A stretch of 54,890 bases of DNA from Clostridiaceae bacterium (GTDB lineage Bacteria > Bacillota > Clostridia > DSM-8532), in the NCBI GenBank assembly GCA_012521105.1, contig JAAYNA010000120.1, positions 1-54,890 of the forward strand. The letters are read 5' to 3'. This document shows, one piece after another, positions 25,476-34,262 of the stretch. The notes below the pieces were generated by a model. That model saw only the letters and a list, made by a program, of their open reading frames with translations, had not been told where the DNA came from and ran no database searches. The number at the start of each line of letters is the position of its first letter. Within the stretch, counting starts at the first letter, position 1. Position numbers and translations under genes: made by a program.

Positions 25476-26034
25476 TATAATTAAGCCTACATTGATTCTT
25501 TTTATTGTTTGTGCAGTAATAACAGGGGCTTTGGCCTATGTCAACGGCATAACTGAAAATATTATTTTAGTAAGAGCAGAAGAAACACAGAAACAATACA
25601 GAAAAGAAGTAATGAGTGAGGCTGACAGCTTCGTTAAAATAAATCCCGAGGGAATACCTGAAAAAATAGCAGGTATCTACGAAGCCTACAGTAACGACAC
25701 CCTGGCGGGTTATGTAATTGATGTTGTAACAAAGGGTTATGGCGGATCCATGAACCTGACGGTGGGTATAAATACCGACGGTAAGGTAACAGGGGTTATT
25801 ATCGGCGACAATAATGAAACACCCGGGCTGGGTTCAAAAGCAGAAGAAACCGATTTTATAGACCAGTTCAAAGAAGTTTCTGTAAACGATACATTGACCG
25901 TTGTAAAACAGAATAAAAAATCAGCGAACGAAATCCAGGCCATCAGCGGGGCAACAATTACATCCCGCGCTGTTGCCGAAGGGGTTCAGGTTGCTTTGGA
26001 TTCAGTAAAGTTAATAACAGAGGGGGGAAATTAA
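25465..26034 (+). CDS. rnfG: Rnf complex subunit G
   Basis: RnfG has one N-terminal membrane anchor (about residues 7-27) and an extracytoplasmic FMN-binding domain. The flavin is covalently attached to the Thr of the SGAT motif (here T164, within AISGATITSRAV). The segment GYGGSMNLTVGINTDGKVTG is typical. The 189-residue product starts at GTG 25465, with GGAGG 8 nt upstream inside rnfD. It is followed by rnfE after 3 bp. Confidence 0.94.
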   Translation: MWDSIIKPTLILFIVCAVITGALAYVNGITENIILVRAEETQKQYRKEVMSEADSFVKINPEGIPEKIAGIYEAYSNDTLAGYVIDVVTKGYGGSMNLTVGINTDGKVTGVIIGDNNETPGLGSKAEETDFIDQFKEVSVNDTLTVVKQNKKSANEIQAISGATITSRAVAEGVQVALDSVKLITEGGN

Positions 26035-26037
26035 AAA

Positions 26038-26721
26038 ATGGCTAAGTCTTCAAAAAAAGCCCTTTCAGTTCTTACCAATGGTTTTATAAAGGAAAACCCG
26101 GTTCTGAAACTGGTACTTGGTACTTGCCCGTCTCTTGCCGTTACAACTATGGCCAGAAACGGAATTGGCATGGGAATTGCCACCACTTTTGTTCTGTTGG
26201 GCTCTAATATTGTTATATCATTGATACGGAAAATAGTTCCGGATAGAGTAAGAATTCCGGTATTCATTACAGTAATAGCGGGTTTTACAACCATTGTGGG
26301 AATGCTTCTTCATGCATATCTTCCGGATATATATAAGGAACTTGGAATATACATTCCACTTATTGTTGTAAACTGTATCATCTTCGCAAGGGCAGAAATG
26401 TTTGCCTGTAAAAACAGTGTTGGTATGTCAATCCTCGATGCTATTGGAATGGGAGGCGGCTTTACATTAGCCCTTCTAATAATCGGTTCTGTCCGGGAAA
26501 TACTTGGGGCAGGTACATGGATGGGTATTCCACTTACAAAGGATTTATTTGATCCGGCAATTATTATGATTCTGCCTCCGGGAGGGTTTCTGGCCTTTGG
26601 TTTTGTGGTTGCAGCCATTCAGAAATTCTCTGTGCTTAAAATTAAAAACAAGGAAATTGCCACCGGATGTGGTATGAATTGTGCCGGTTGTGCTGCAGGC
26701 AACAACGGAGGTGACAGGTAA
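26038..26721 (+). CDS. rnfE: Rnf complex subunit E
   Basis: RnfE is a six-helix membrane subunit paralogous to RnfA. Together they form the membrane core around an intramembrane iron-sulphur centre. Typical stretches are NPVLKLVLGTCPSLAVT (near residue 19) and GMGGGFTLALLIIGSVREI (near 139). At 227 residues it ends with a cysteine-rich cytoplasmic tail (CGMNCAGCAAG) of a kind I recall in some clostridial RnfE proteins. RnfA begins inside its stop codon. Confidence 0.94.
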   Translation: MAKSSKKALSVLTNGFIKENPVLKLVLGTCPSLAVTTMARNGIGMGIATTFVLLGSNIVISLIRKIVPDRVRIPVFITVIAGFTTIVGMLLHAYLPDIYKELGIYIPLIVVNCIIFARAEMFACKNSVGMSILDAIGMGGGFTLALLIIGSVREILGAGTWMGIPLTKDLFDPAIIMILPPGGFLAFGFVVAAIQKFSVLKIKNKEIATGCGMNCAGCAAGNNGGDR

Positions 26722-27302
26722 TGAAAGAAATAATACTGATTGCTATTGCTGCAGTTTTTGTAGAGAATTTTGTTTTATCGAAGTTTTTGGGCATTTGTCC
26801 TTTTCTGGGTGTATCCAAAAAAACATCAACTGCTGTTGGCATGGGCGGAGCAATAGTTTTTGTTATAACCATATCATCAGTTGTAACATGGTCTGTAAAT
26901 GAGTATTTGCTTAAGCCTTATGAACTTATCTACCTTCAGACCATAGTGTTTATTCTTGTTATAGCAGCACTTGTACAGCTGGTAGAAACGGTTTTAAAGA
27001 AATTCATGCCAGCACTGTATAGAGCGTTGGGGATTTATTTGCCTCTGATTACAACAAATTGTGCTGTTTTAGGTTCTGCTCTGCTGATAGCCGAAAGAGA
27101 GTACACCTTATTAAACGCTGTAGTTTTTGGTTTCTCGTCAGCAGTTGGATTTACACTGGCTCTCCTATTGTTCTCAGGTGTAAGGGAGAGAATTGAGACA
27201 AATGATGTGCCGATGGCGTTCCGGGGTCTTCCCATAACACTGATTGCAGCAGCATTGGTATCGGTGGCATTTATAGGTTTTCAGGGGTTGTTCGGTATAT
27301 AA
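26721..27302 (+). CDS. rnfA: Rnf complex subunit A
   Basis: RnfA is the second core membrane subunit, with six helices in inverted topology to RnfE. NFVLSKFLGICPFLGVSKK (near residue 14) holds the conserved Cys of the LGxCPFLGVS motif, and LPLITTNCAVLG (near 105) holds the second. In recent structures these cysteines bind the shared [2Fe-2S] centre. The 193-residue length is normal. Its ATG overlaps the rnfE stop by one base, giving strict translational coupling. Confidence 0.95.
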   Translation: MKEIILIAIAAVFVENFVLSKFLGICPFLGVSKKTSTAVGMGGAIVFVITISSVVTWSVNEYLLKPYELIYLQTIVFILVIAALVQLVETVLKKFMPALYRALGIYLPLITTNCAVLGSALLIAEREYTLLNAVVFGFSSAVGFTLALLLFSGVRERIETNDVPMAFRGLPITLIAAALVSVAFIGFQGLFGI

Positions 27303-27395
27303 TGATTTAAAATGCCGTTTGGCAAAAACAAGGTATCTATATTAGTTTTTAGTAAAAGCAGGAATTTTTAATTTCATTGAAAGTGAGGTGGCATC

Positions 27396-28193
27396 ATGGA
27401 AATGGTTTTAATTCCCGTTGCAATAGTATCTGGTATGGGGCTCATATTTGGTCTGATTCTGTCATATGTTTCAACGAAATTTGAAGTAAAGGTTGATGAT
27501 AGAATAGAAAAAGTACGGGAAGCTCTCCCAGGCGCAAATTGTGGGGCTTGCGGTTTTACAGGCTGTGATAATTATGCCGAGGCTATTGTAAATGGATCTG
27601 AAATAAATCTGTGTCCTGTTGGCGGGCCTGATCTTGTGACAAGACTAAGTGATATTATGGGTGTTGAGGCTAAGACCGGTGAAAAGATGGTAGCCCGGGT
27701 TATGTGCAACGGTTCATGGGATAAAGTTACTATTAAATTTGATTATGATGGTATTATAGATTGCCGTTCTGCTTCGACAATGGCAGGTGGTCCTTCATCC
27801 TGCGTTTATGGATGCGTTGGCATGGGAAGCTGCAAAAAAGTGTGCGCTTTTGATGCAATTATTGTAGAAGATGGTCTTGCAAGGATAGACGAGAAAAAAT
27901 GCAGCGGATGTGGAAAATGTGTAGCAGAATGTCCTAAAATGATTATTAAGATGATCCCTTCAAAATCTGAATATTCGGTTGCGTGCAGCAATCAGGAAAA
28001 AGGAGCTGTGTCACGTAAAAATTGTAAGGTTGCCTGTATTGCTTGCAAAAAATGCGTTAAGGAATGCCCGAAAGAAGCTATTTCAATTATTGATATGCAC
28101 GCAGTGATAGACACTTCCAAATGTGATAATTGCGGTGCATGTATTAAGGTTTGCCCAACAAGTGCAATAATGAAATATACAGGTCATATATAG
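27396..28193 (+). CDS. rnfB: Rnf complex subunit B, ferredoxin-oxidising subunit
   Basis: RnfB takes electrons from reduced ferredoxin. The 265-residue protein has an N-terminal membrane helix (about 4-27) and then a [4Fe-4S] domain with C49, C52, C57 and a later Cys (CGACGFTGC, LCPVGG). A string of ferredoxin-type motifs follows (CSGCGKCVAECP, CIACKKCVKECP, CDNCGACIKVCP and a more divergent CVYGCVGMGSCKKVC). The extended set is normal for clostridial Rnf. GAGGTGG precedes the ATG, 93 bp after rnfA. A strong terminator follows. Confidence 0.95.
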   Translation: MEMVLIPVAIVSGMGLIFGLILSYVSTKFEVKVDDRIEKVREALPGANCGACGFTGCDNYAEAIVNGSEINLCPVGGPDLVTRLSDIMGVEAKTGEKMVARVMCNGSWDKVTIKFDYDGIIDCRSASTMAGGPSSCVYGCVGMGSCKKVCAFDAIIVEDGLARIDEKKCSGCGKCVAECPKMIIKMIPSKSEYSVACSNQEKGAVSRKNCKVACIACKKCVKECPKEAISIIDMHAVIDTSKCDNCGACIKVCPTSAIMKYTGHI

Positions 28194-28227
28194 ATTCAGG
28201 ACAAAGATTATTTGCCAAATAACAGAG

Positions 28228-28260
28228 TCAGGTAGGGATAGATATCCTACCTGATTTTTT
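28228..28260 (+). terminator. Terminator of the rnf operon
   Basis: TCAGGTAGG/CCTACCTGA (28228-28236 and 28246-28254) is followed by six T. It lies 35 bp after rnfB. Confidence 0.92.
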
Positions 28261-28300
28261 ATGATGAAAAACGTTGAATATACCACATACAGCTTGTTTA

Positions 28301-28328
28301 AATAAAAAACAGCCGATTTCTCGGCTGT
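28301..28328 (-). terminator. Terminator of the chemoreceptor gene
   Basis: ACAGCCGA/TCGGCTGT (28309-28316 and 28321-28328), with a TTTC loop on the plus strand, is followed on the minus strand by six T. It lies 17 bp after the chemoreceptor stop codon. Confidence 0.92.
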
Positions 28329-28344
28329 CGGGTACTTTAGGATT

Positions 28345-30459
28345 CTAACCAATCTTAAACATGGACACTGTATTTTGAAGCTCTTTAGCCATATTATCCA
28401 TTTCTTTGGCAAGGTTGGCCAGAACTTCAGCACTTGCCATCTGTTCCTCGGTGCTTGCCGATACTTCTTCAGAGGTAGCTGCTGCTTCCTGTGATACTGC
28501 TGAGATGTTTTCAATTGAAGAAAGGGTTTTTTGTCTTAGTGCAAGTATGGCGCTCACAGATTTTTCTATTTCACTCATGTGTTCTGTAATTTCCTCCATT
28601 GAAGAAGAAATTGTATTAAATGCGTTATTGGTCTGTTCAACTGCAGCCATTTGCTCCTGGACCACATTACTGGTATTGCTTGCTTCAAGCACAGCCTGCT
28701 GTGTTTTGTTATTTATTTCGTTAATAATATTGTTTATCATAATTGAAGCTTCCTTTGTTTGATCTGCAAGTTTTTTAACCTCATCTGCAACAACAGCAAA
28801 ACCACGGCCTGCTTCTCCGGCACGCGCAGCCTCTATCGCAGCATTAAGTGACAGCAGATTTGTCTGTTCTGAAATCCCCACAATAAGTTTGGTTATTTTA
28901 CTGATCTGCTTCATATCATTGTTCAGGCTGTTTATTTCATCCACTATTTTCTGCGAAGCCTCTTTGGTTTGGTTGGCCCTGTCGTTGAGTACTTCAACCT
29001 TAGATATTGCGTCAGTGCTTATTTCTTCAGTGTGAGATATTAAGTCAGACATATTCGAAAGTTTTTGGGTCATTTTATTGATATCGTCGGAGAGATCGTT
29101 CATGTATTCTACAGTCTGGGACACTTCCTGAGCCTGTTCGGAAGAGCCTTTTGATACTTCCTGCAGAGTTATTGCTATCTGTTGTGATGAAGCAAGTGTC
29201 TGCTCCGATGATGTAGATATTCTTTCTGCACTGGTCAGCACATCATTGGCTGAAACCTGCACTTTTTCAATTAGTTTTTTGATATTTTGAATCATATCAT
29301 CATAGTTTGAAATTACTTCACCAATTTCATCATTACTGCTGTCGGTTACTACTTCGGTGAAATCCCCAAGTCTGGCCTTTCTCATAAGCTCAACCAGTTT
29401 TGCAAGAGGATTTGAGATGCTGTTGGAAATAGAAAATGCCAGAATCAGTGACAGCACCACACCTATAATTACAGTGTAAATAATCGGAGTTCCAATTGCA
29501 TTCGCAGCAGAGTTCAAAAAAGAATATGGTGTTATGGTAACAATATAAAAAGGTGTATTCTCTATACTATAGTAATTACAATATGAGTATTCTTTCAATT
29601 GGATATTAAACCCTGAAAAACTGCTGCTTTCATTATTCGAAACAATATTTTCTATCAGATTTGAATAGGGGTACGCAGTTCCGGCCGATTTTGAAGAGTC
29701 GCTGGAATATAAAATAGTTCCGTCTTCGGACAGGAGCAATAATTCAACCATATCCCCAAGTTTAAGAGAATTGAAAATCCGGCTCATATTGCCATTATCA
29801 ATAACAGCGAAGAAATTACCAATCCATCTGCTTGTCGATACATTTACTACTTTTCTTGCATATATAATGTCATTACTTCCTGAAACATACCAGTCGTAAA
29901 CCTTACCGCTATCTACAAAATTATTGCTTAACTCATCATAATTTGTATCCCTGTTTGTAGAACCAACATATATTACAGAATTTGACGGAGAATGAATCCT
30001 CATTTCCAAAAGAGTTCTGTTCTGGGAGATTATAATATTCATTTCCTTTGATATCTCGTTGTATGCTACTCCCCTGTCATAAATCTCCATTTGATCGTAA
30101 TCGGAGAACCCGTCCTGAACAACTGTTGAAAAAAGGAATGAATTTGCAGTCTCTGTTACTTTATTTAACTCGGTTGTTACATTATTCCCAAACTGTAAAA
30201 CGGCCTGCTCGGTATATTGTTTAATAATATCAGATACCAGCGTTCTTGCACTGGTAAAAGACGTTATTCCTAAAACCATCAGTGGCAGTATTGATATAAT
30301 TAAAAAAGATATAATTAAACGCTGCCTTATTTTAATTCTTCGTAAGATGTTTACCCTTTTGTTAATTATTTGCTTTTTGATGTCTGATTTTTTAAGATTT
30401 GATCGTTTGGATAAATTTTCACGGATTGAAAGAACCTTTTGTTTCAAATTTTTAAGCAT
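28345..30459 (-). CDS. Methyl-accepting chemotaxis protein with external Cache-like sensor
   Basis: This is a chemoreceptor of 704 residues. It has an unusually long, strongly basic cytoplasmic N-terminus (residues 1-46), membrane helix 1 at about 47-69, a large external double-Cache-like domain at about 70-320, helix 2 at about 325-346, HAMP at about 347-400, and then the coiled-coil signalling domain. The hairpin tip is [20 protein letters not shown], which contacts CheA and CheW. No C-terminal CheR-docking pentapeptide is visible. GGGGG supports ATG 30459. A sigma-28 type promoter precedes it, tying it to the flagellar regulon. The ligand is unknown. Confidence 0.93.
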   Translation of the reverse strand: MLKNLKQKVLSIRENLSKRSNLKKSDIKKQIINKRVNILRRIKIRQRLIISFLIISILPLMVLGITSFTSARTLVSDIIKQYTEQAVLQFGNNVTTELNKVTETANSFLFSTVVQDGFSDYDQMEIYDRGVAYNEISKEMNIIISQNRTLLEMRIHSPSNSVIYVGSTNRDTNYDELSNNFVDSGKVYDWYVSGSNDIIYARKVVNVSTSRWIGNFFAVIDNGNMSRIFNSLKLGDMVELLLLSEDGTILYSSDSSKSAGTAYPYSNLIENIVSNNESSSFSGFNIQLKEYSYCNYYSIENTPFYIVTITPYSFLNSAANAIGTPIIYTVIIGVVLSLILAFSISNSISNPLAKLVELMRKARLGDFTEVVTDSSNDEIGEVISNYDDMIQNIKKLIEKVQVSANDVLTSAERISTSSEQTLASSQQIAITLQEVSKGSSEQAQEVSQTVEYMNDLSDDINKMTQKLSNMSDLISHTEEISTDAISKVEVLNDRANQTKEASQKIVDEINSLNNDMKQISKITKLIVGISEQTNLLSLNAAIEAARAGEAGRGFAVVADEVKKLADQTKEASIMINNIINEINNKTQQAVLEASNTSNVVQEQMAAVEQTNNAFNTISSSMEEITEHMSEIEKSVSAILALRQKTLSSIENISAVSQEAAATSEEVSASTEEQMASAEVLANLAKEMDNMAKELQNTVSMFKIG

Positions 30460-30535
30460 ATTGAACCCCCACAATTCTTATTTAATCAAGGAAATTTTTG
30501 GAAAACCCTAACTATATCATAATCCATTTATAATG

Positions 30536-30563
30536 ATATCGGCAAGTAACCCTTTATTATTTA
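30536..30563 (-). promoter_or_regulatory. Sigma-28 (SigD/FliA) promoter of the chemoreceptor gene
   Basis: On the minus strand TAAA and a perfect GCCGATAT are separated by 16 bp, within the 14-16 bp range of SigD promoters. Transcription would start near 30529, about 70 bp before the start codon. The rest of the 315-bp gap to the ECF sigma gene is AT-rich and shows no gene. Confidence 0.75.
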
Positions 30564-30774
30564 TAATTTTAAGGCCCAGGCGAATTTACAAACAAATTTA
30601 CATAAGCGCTCATTGAATTATAGGTTAAATAGTGCCATAATAAACTTGTTACTGTTATATCAGACTTTAACCCATTATATTCGTAGATAATTGATTGAGA
30701 TATTGTTATCCTTTAATATAGGTGATAAATGAGGGAATTTTCTGCAATGCAATCAATTAATGAAGGGAAAATGC

Positions 30775-31317
30775 ATGGAAGATAAAATAATCGTTGAAAA
30801 GTGTCTAAAAGGTGATACCGATGCTTTTGAGCATCTTGTCACTAAGTACAAGAAACTTGTATATTCCATAGCTTTTCGCTTCCTTAAAGACCCTTACTTG
30901 GCTGAGGACATTACACAGGAAGTGTTTTTTAAGGCATACAGAAAACTTGAAATGTATGATACCAATATGAAATTCTCAGCATGGATCGGCAGAATAACTC
31001 ATAATACATGCATTGATACTATCCGTAAGAACAAAAACTATTCTGTAGCTGCAAGTGAGGATCCAATTATAGAAGATACGGGTGAGTCAGCTGATGAGAT
31101 ACTGGTTAAAAAAGAGAAAAAACAATGGCTGGAAGAACAGATAAGTTTACTTAAACCAGGGTATAAAACCCCGCTGCTCCTTTTTCATCAGGCTGGGCTA
31201 AGTTATGAGGAAATTGCAAAAAGTATGAATGTACCTTTAAGTATAGTGAAAAATAGAATTTACAGGGCCAGAAAAATGTTAAAGGAAAAGATGGCTGAAT
31301 ACTATAAGGAGGCATAA
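30775..31317 (+). CDS. ECF-type RNA polymerase sigma factor
   Basis: The 180-residue protein has region 2 (about residues 10-80, with DPYLAEDITQEVFFKAYRKL and FSAWIGRITHNTCIDTIRK) and region 4 (about 120-175, with SYEEIAKSMNVPLSIVKNRI). Both are typical of extracytoplasmic-function sigma factors of the SigW/RpoE kind. GAAGGG lies before ATG 30775. The anti-sigma gene starts 2 bp after the stop, so the pair forms an operon. The inducing signal is unknown, and I could not identify an autoregulatory promoter with confidence. Confidence 0.93.
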   Translation: MEDKIIVEKCLKGDTDAFEHLVTKYKKLVYSIAFRFLKDPYLAEDITQEVFFKAYRKLEMYDTNMKFSAWIGRITHNTCIDTIRKNKNYSVAASEDPIIEDTGESADEILVKKEKKQWLEEQISLLKPGYKTPLLLFHQAGLSYEEIAKSMNVPLSIVKNRIYRARKMLKEKMAEYYKEA

Positions 31318-31319
31318 GT

Positions 31320-31844
31320 ATGCATGTTCATGAAAAAGATATTTCATTGTTCCTCGACAACTCGCTTAATCCAAAAAAGCACAAAAAACTACAAGAGCAT
31401 TTTACTGTGTGTAAAAAATGCAAAGACAAGTTAATTAAGTGGCAGAATTTTTACTCTTCCCTCGAACAGTTAGAATTTAATTTTGAACTTGACGGACTGG
31501 AAGATAAAATTATGCGGAAAATTAAAAGTCATCAGTTCAATAAACCAGTTCAGAATGAATTCCCCCGGATACCAATATCAGCACTTCTTTATATTTCATT
31601 TACCGTTTTTATACTCAATTTGATTTTTGAGCCGGTATTAAATGCGTTTGGTAACTTCTACAGGAATACAATGGCTTTTATGCTTGATGAGGGTCTTGAG
31701 TTTATCAATACAGCAAAATGGGAAGCAGTTGATATTATAGCAATGTTTAAATCTCTGGAATTAACAGGCTTGGCTGCATGTATTATTTTAATAGCAGGGG
31801 GTATTTATTTTACTGCAAACAGAAAATCGGTGCGCAAGGCTTAA
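31320..31844 (+). CDS. Membrane anti-sigma factor with zinc finger
   Basis: The 174-residue protein has the zinc-binding anti-sigma motif HxxxCxxC (HFTVCKKC, about residues 27-34, with an N-terminal His) that holds an ECF sigma factor at the membrane. Hydrophobic segments are at about 83-101 and 146-164, separated by an external loop. Release would need proteolysis or a conformational change in response to an envelope signal. Its 3' end is overlapped by a GC-rich inverted repeat. The partner is almost certainly the ECF sigma encoded 2 bp upstream. Confidence 0.88.
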   Translation: MHVHEKDISLFLDNSLNPKKHKKLQEHFTVCKKCKDKLIKWQNFYSSLEQLEFNFELDGLEDKIMRKIKSHQFNKPVQNEFPRIPISALLYISFTVFILNLIFEPVLNAFGNFYRNTMAFMLDEGLEFINTAKWEAVDIIAMFKSLELTGLAACIILIAGGIYFTANRKSVRKA

Positions 31845-31917
31845 GGGCTTGCAATCGGCGCACCGTTCCAATACCCCAGGGCCGGATGGAAGGCACAAAC
31901 GGTTTGCAGCCCGACCT
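31828..31917. other. GC-rich structured element after the anti-sigma gene
   Basis: A 90-bp island, clearly richer in G+C than its surroundings, can form CGGTGCGC/GCGCACCG (31828-31835 and 31858-31865), then ACCGTT/AACGGT (31863-31868 and 31898-31903). TTCCA/TGGAA nests inside as an alternative. The first stem overlaps the anti-sigma stop codon. It lacks a plus-strand T-run. I recognise no known riboswitch or small RNA. It may be a terminator-like or regulatory RNA. Confidence 0.4.
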
Positions 31918-32070
31918 TTAATTGAGTCTGTGAATATCATATGTATTTCCGAATATAAATAATTTATTTGAAAACCCTGCACTATCATTGTATAATAGGT
32001 ATGACAAAAAATAATGAATGGGCTATAATTGGCTTGGTAAAGAGAAATCAGGTAAGCAGGGGGAACTGGG

Positions 32071-32343
32071 ATGATCAGTAAGGAAATTATAATTAAAAAT
32101 GAATCCGGATTGGAATCAAAAGTTGCTGCGCGGTTAATACAAAAGGCTTCAGGTTATGAATCCAATATATGGATTCAGAAAAATGATCGTAAAGCAAACG
32201 CCAAAAGTCTGCTGGGTATTTTATCCCTTGGCATCAGCAAAGGTGAGAAAGTATTGCTGATTGCTGACGGAGCGGACGAACAGCTTGCTATAAGTGAGCT
32301 TGAATTGTTTGTAGAAAGGGGCATGACTGATCAAAGTAAATAG
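32071..32343 (+). CDS. HPr-family protein with Glu at position 15 (Crh-like)
   Basis: The 90-residue protein has the HPr fold pattern. The phosphotransfer histidine is replaced: HPr has GLHARPA, here residues 13-19 read GLESKVA with E15. The regulatory serine region is intact (NAKSLLGILSLG, S46). HPr with no His15 but with Ser46 is the Crh pattern: it cannot carry PTS phosphate but may be phosphorylated by HPr kinase and act with CcpA. AGGGGGAACTGGG lies before the ATG. It is 14 bp from uvrC. Crh in Bacillus has Gln15, so this is Crh-like by logic and not proven orthologous. Confidence 0.85.
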   Translation: MISKEIIIKNESGLESKVAARLIQKASGYESNIWIQKNDRKANAKSLLGILSLGISKGEKVLLIADGADEQLAISELELFVERGMTDQSK

Positions 32344-32357
32344 AAAGTGCTTAAATT

Positions 32358-34184
32358 ATGGATAAAATAAAGGAGATTCTAGAGAATATTCCGGATTTAC
32401 CCGGAGTTTATTTAATGAAAGATAAGTCGGGCAGGATTATTTATGTCGGCAAAGCAAAGGTTTTAAAGAATCGTGTCAGACAATATTTTCAAAATCCTGA
32501 AGAAAAAGATCCCAAAACAAGGACGCTTGTGTCAAAAATAAACCATATTGAAACAATAGTAACAAAAACCGAATCAGAAGCTCTTATACTGGAAAATACT
32601 CTTATTAAGCTGCATAAGCCAAGATACAATATACTTTTAAAAGACGACAAAACATATCCATATATACGTATAACAACTCAGGATTTATTTCCTAAAATCG
32701 AGTTGACAAGGACTGTAAAAAGGGACGGTTCAAAATATTTTGGTTCTTATACAAAAGTATCTGATGCAAAGAAATCTATAGAAGTATTAAGAAAAATATT
32801 TCCACTGAGGACGTGCAACCGGCAAATTGCCGAGGGCGATAGCCAGCGTCCCTGTTTATTTTATCATATTAAACTTTGCTCGGCTCCATGTGCAGGAGCA
32901 ATAAACAGTAAGGATTACAATGAAATTGTAAAGGAAGCGTGCAGGTTCCTTGAAGGCAAGCAGGACGAAGTATTGAATGAGCTTCAAAACAGAATGCAGG
33001 AATATGCAGAAAAAATGGAGTTTGAAAAAGCTGCATCTGTCAGGGATAAAATAAAAAGTATAACCAAAATAACTGAAAAACAGCTGGTTCTTTCAACAAA
33101 ATTCGAAGACAGGGATTTATGTGCATTGATCCGGGATGAAATCAACAGCCTTGTAATTGTGCTTTTCGTCCGTAATGGTAAACTGATGGGTAAGAATGTG
33201 AATTTTATGGAAAAGACCTACAATATGTCTGACGAAGAGATAATGGAGACTTTCCTGGTCCAGTTTTACGGAAATGGCAGAGAAATTCCACCTGAAATAC
33301 TGTTAACGCATCGTCCGGCCGATGCTGAAATTTTGGAGCAATGGATGAAGGGCTTACGCGGTAAGTCTGTGAAACTGCATTTGCCTGTCCGCGGAGACAA
33401 GAAGAATCAGATAGATCTGGCCGTTAAAAATGCCGAAGAAGAATTTCTAAAATATAAACTGCATTATTCGACTAAACGGGAGAATGTGGAGAAAGCCCTG
33501 AGCGAACTAAAAAAAATTTTGGAATTGCCTGATATTCCTCACAGAATTGAGGCTTATGATATTTCCAATACCGGAAAACAGGGGATGGTTGCAGGCATGG
33601 TGGTTTTTGTGGATGGAATTAAAAAAACATCCCACTATAGAAAATTTACCATAAGGAATGTAGAAGAGCAGAATGATTATGCCTGTATGCAGGAAGTATT
33701 GTACAGAAGACTTAAACGTCTTAAAGAATCCACCGAAGATGAAAGCTTCTCTGAATGTCCCGACCTGATACTGCTAGACGGTGGTATAGGTCACGTTCAT
33801 GCCGTCCGGGAAGTTCTTTCAGAGCTTGAAATGAATCTGCCTGTTGTTGGCATGACGAAAGATGACAAACACAAAACAGAAAGACTGGTTAATGATGCAT
33901 TCAATGTGAAAATTAAGGAAGAACCCGAGTTATATTCTCTTATTGCAACTATACAGGAAGAGGTACACCGGTTTTCATTAAGTTTTCACAGGCTGAAAAG
34001 GAAGAAAGCTCAAAGAAAATCTGCGCTTGATGAAATAAACGGTATAGGCCCTAAAAAGAAAAAAGCTCTTTTAAAAGAGTTCGGGTCTGTAAAAAGAATA
34101 CTCGAGGCAACAGAGGAAGAGCTTTGCAGGGTAAAAGGTATAAGTACGAAACTGGCGAAGGAAATAAAGAAAGCTCTAAATTAG
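32358..34184 (+). CDS. uvrC: Excinuclease ABC subunit C
   Basis: UvrC makes both incisions around a DNA lesion after UvrAB loading. The 608-residue protein has the N-terminal GIY-YIG nuclease (GVYLMKDKSGRIIYVGKAK, about 15-33), a UVR domain (about 200-235, EKMEFEKAASVRDKI), the RNase H-like endonuclease domain (RIEAYDISNTGKQGMVAGMV, DLILLDGG) and C-terminal helix-hairpin-helix motifs (INGIGPKKKKALL, VKGISTKLAKEI). Its length is normal. It is co-transcribed with the HPr-like gene. No terminator is evident after it. Confidence 0.97.
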   Translation: MDKIKEILENIPDLPGVYLMKDKSGRIIYVGKAKVLKNRVRQYFQNPEEKDPKTRTLVSKINHIETIVTKTESEALILENTLIKLHKPRYNILLKDDKTYPYIRITTQDLFPKIELTRTVKRDGSKYFGSYTKVSDAKKSIEVLRKIFPLRTCNRQIAEGDSQRPCLFYHIKLCSAPCAGAINSKDYNEIVKEACRFLEGKQDEVLNELQNRMQEYAEKMEFEKAASVRDKIKSITKITEKQLVLSTKFEDRDLCALIRDEINSLVIVLFVRNGKLMGKNVNFMEKTYNMSDEEIMETFLVQFYGNGREIPPEILLTHRPADAEILEQWMKGLRGKSVKLHLPVRGDKKNQIDLAVKNAEEEFLKYKLHYSTKRENVEKALSELKKILELPDIPHRIEAYDISNTGKQGMVAGMVVFVDGIKKTSHYRKFTIRNVEEQNDYACMQEVLYRRLKRLKESTEDESFSECPDLILLDGGIGHVHAVREVLSELEMNLPVVGMTKDDKHKTERLVNDAFNVKIKEEPELYSLIATIQEEVHRFSLSFHRLKRKKAQRKSALDEINGIGPKKKKALLKEFGSVKRILEATEEELCRVKGISTKLAKEIKKALN

Positions 34185-34262
34185 CTTTTCTTTTGGCCTT
34201 CGCTTTCCTTTTTATTATTCATACTGGTATATCCTAATATTTAATTATTGTAATATTCCATA

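Noticed and set aside
31828..31917. Cyclic-di-GMP, THF, SRP or T-box type RNA
   Set aside because: I compared the conserved cores from memory on both strands and none fits; only a generic structured element is claimed.
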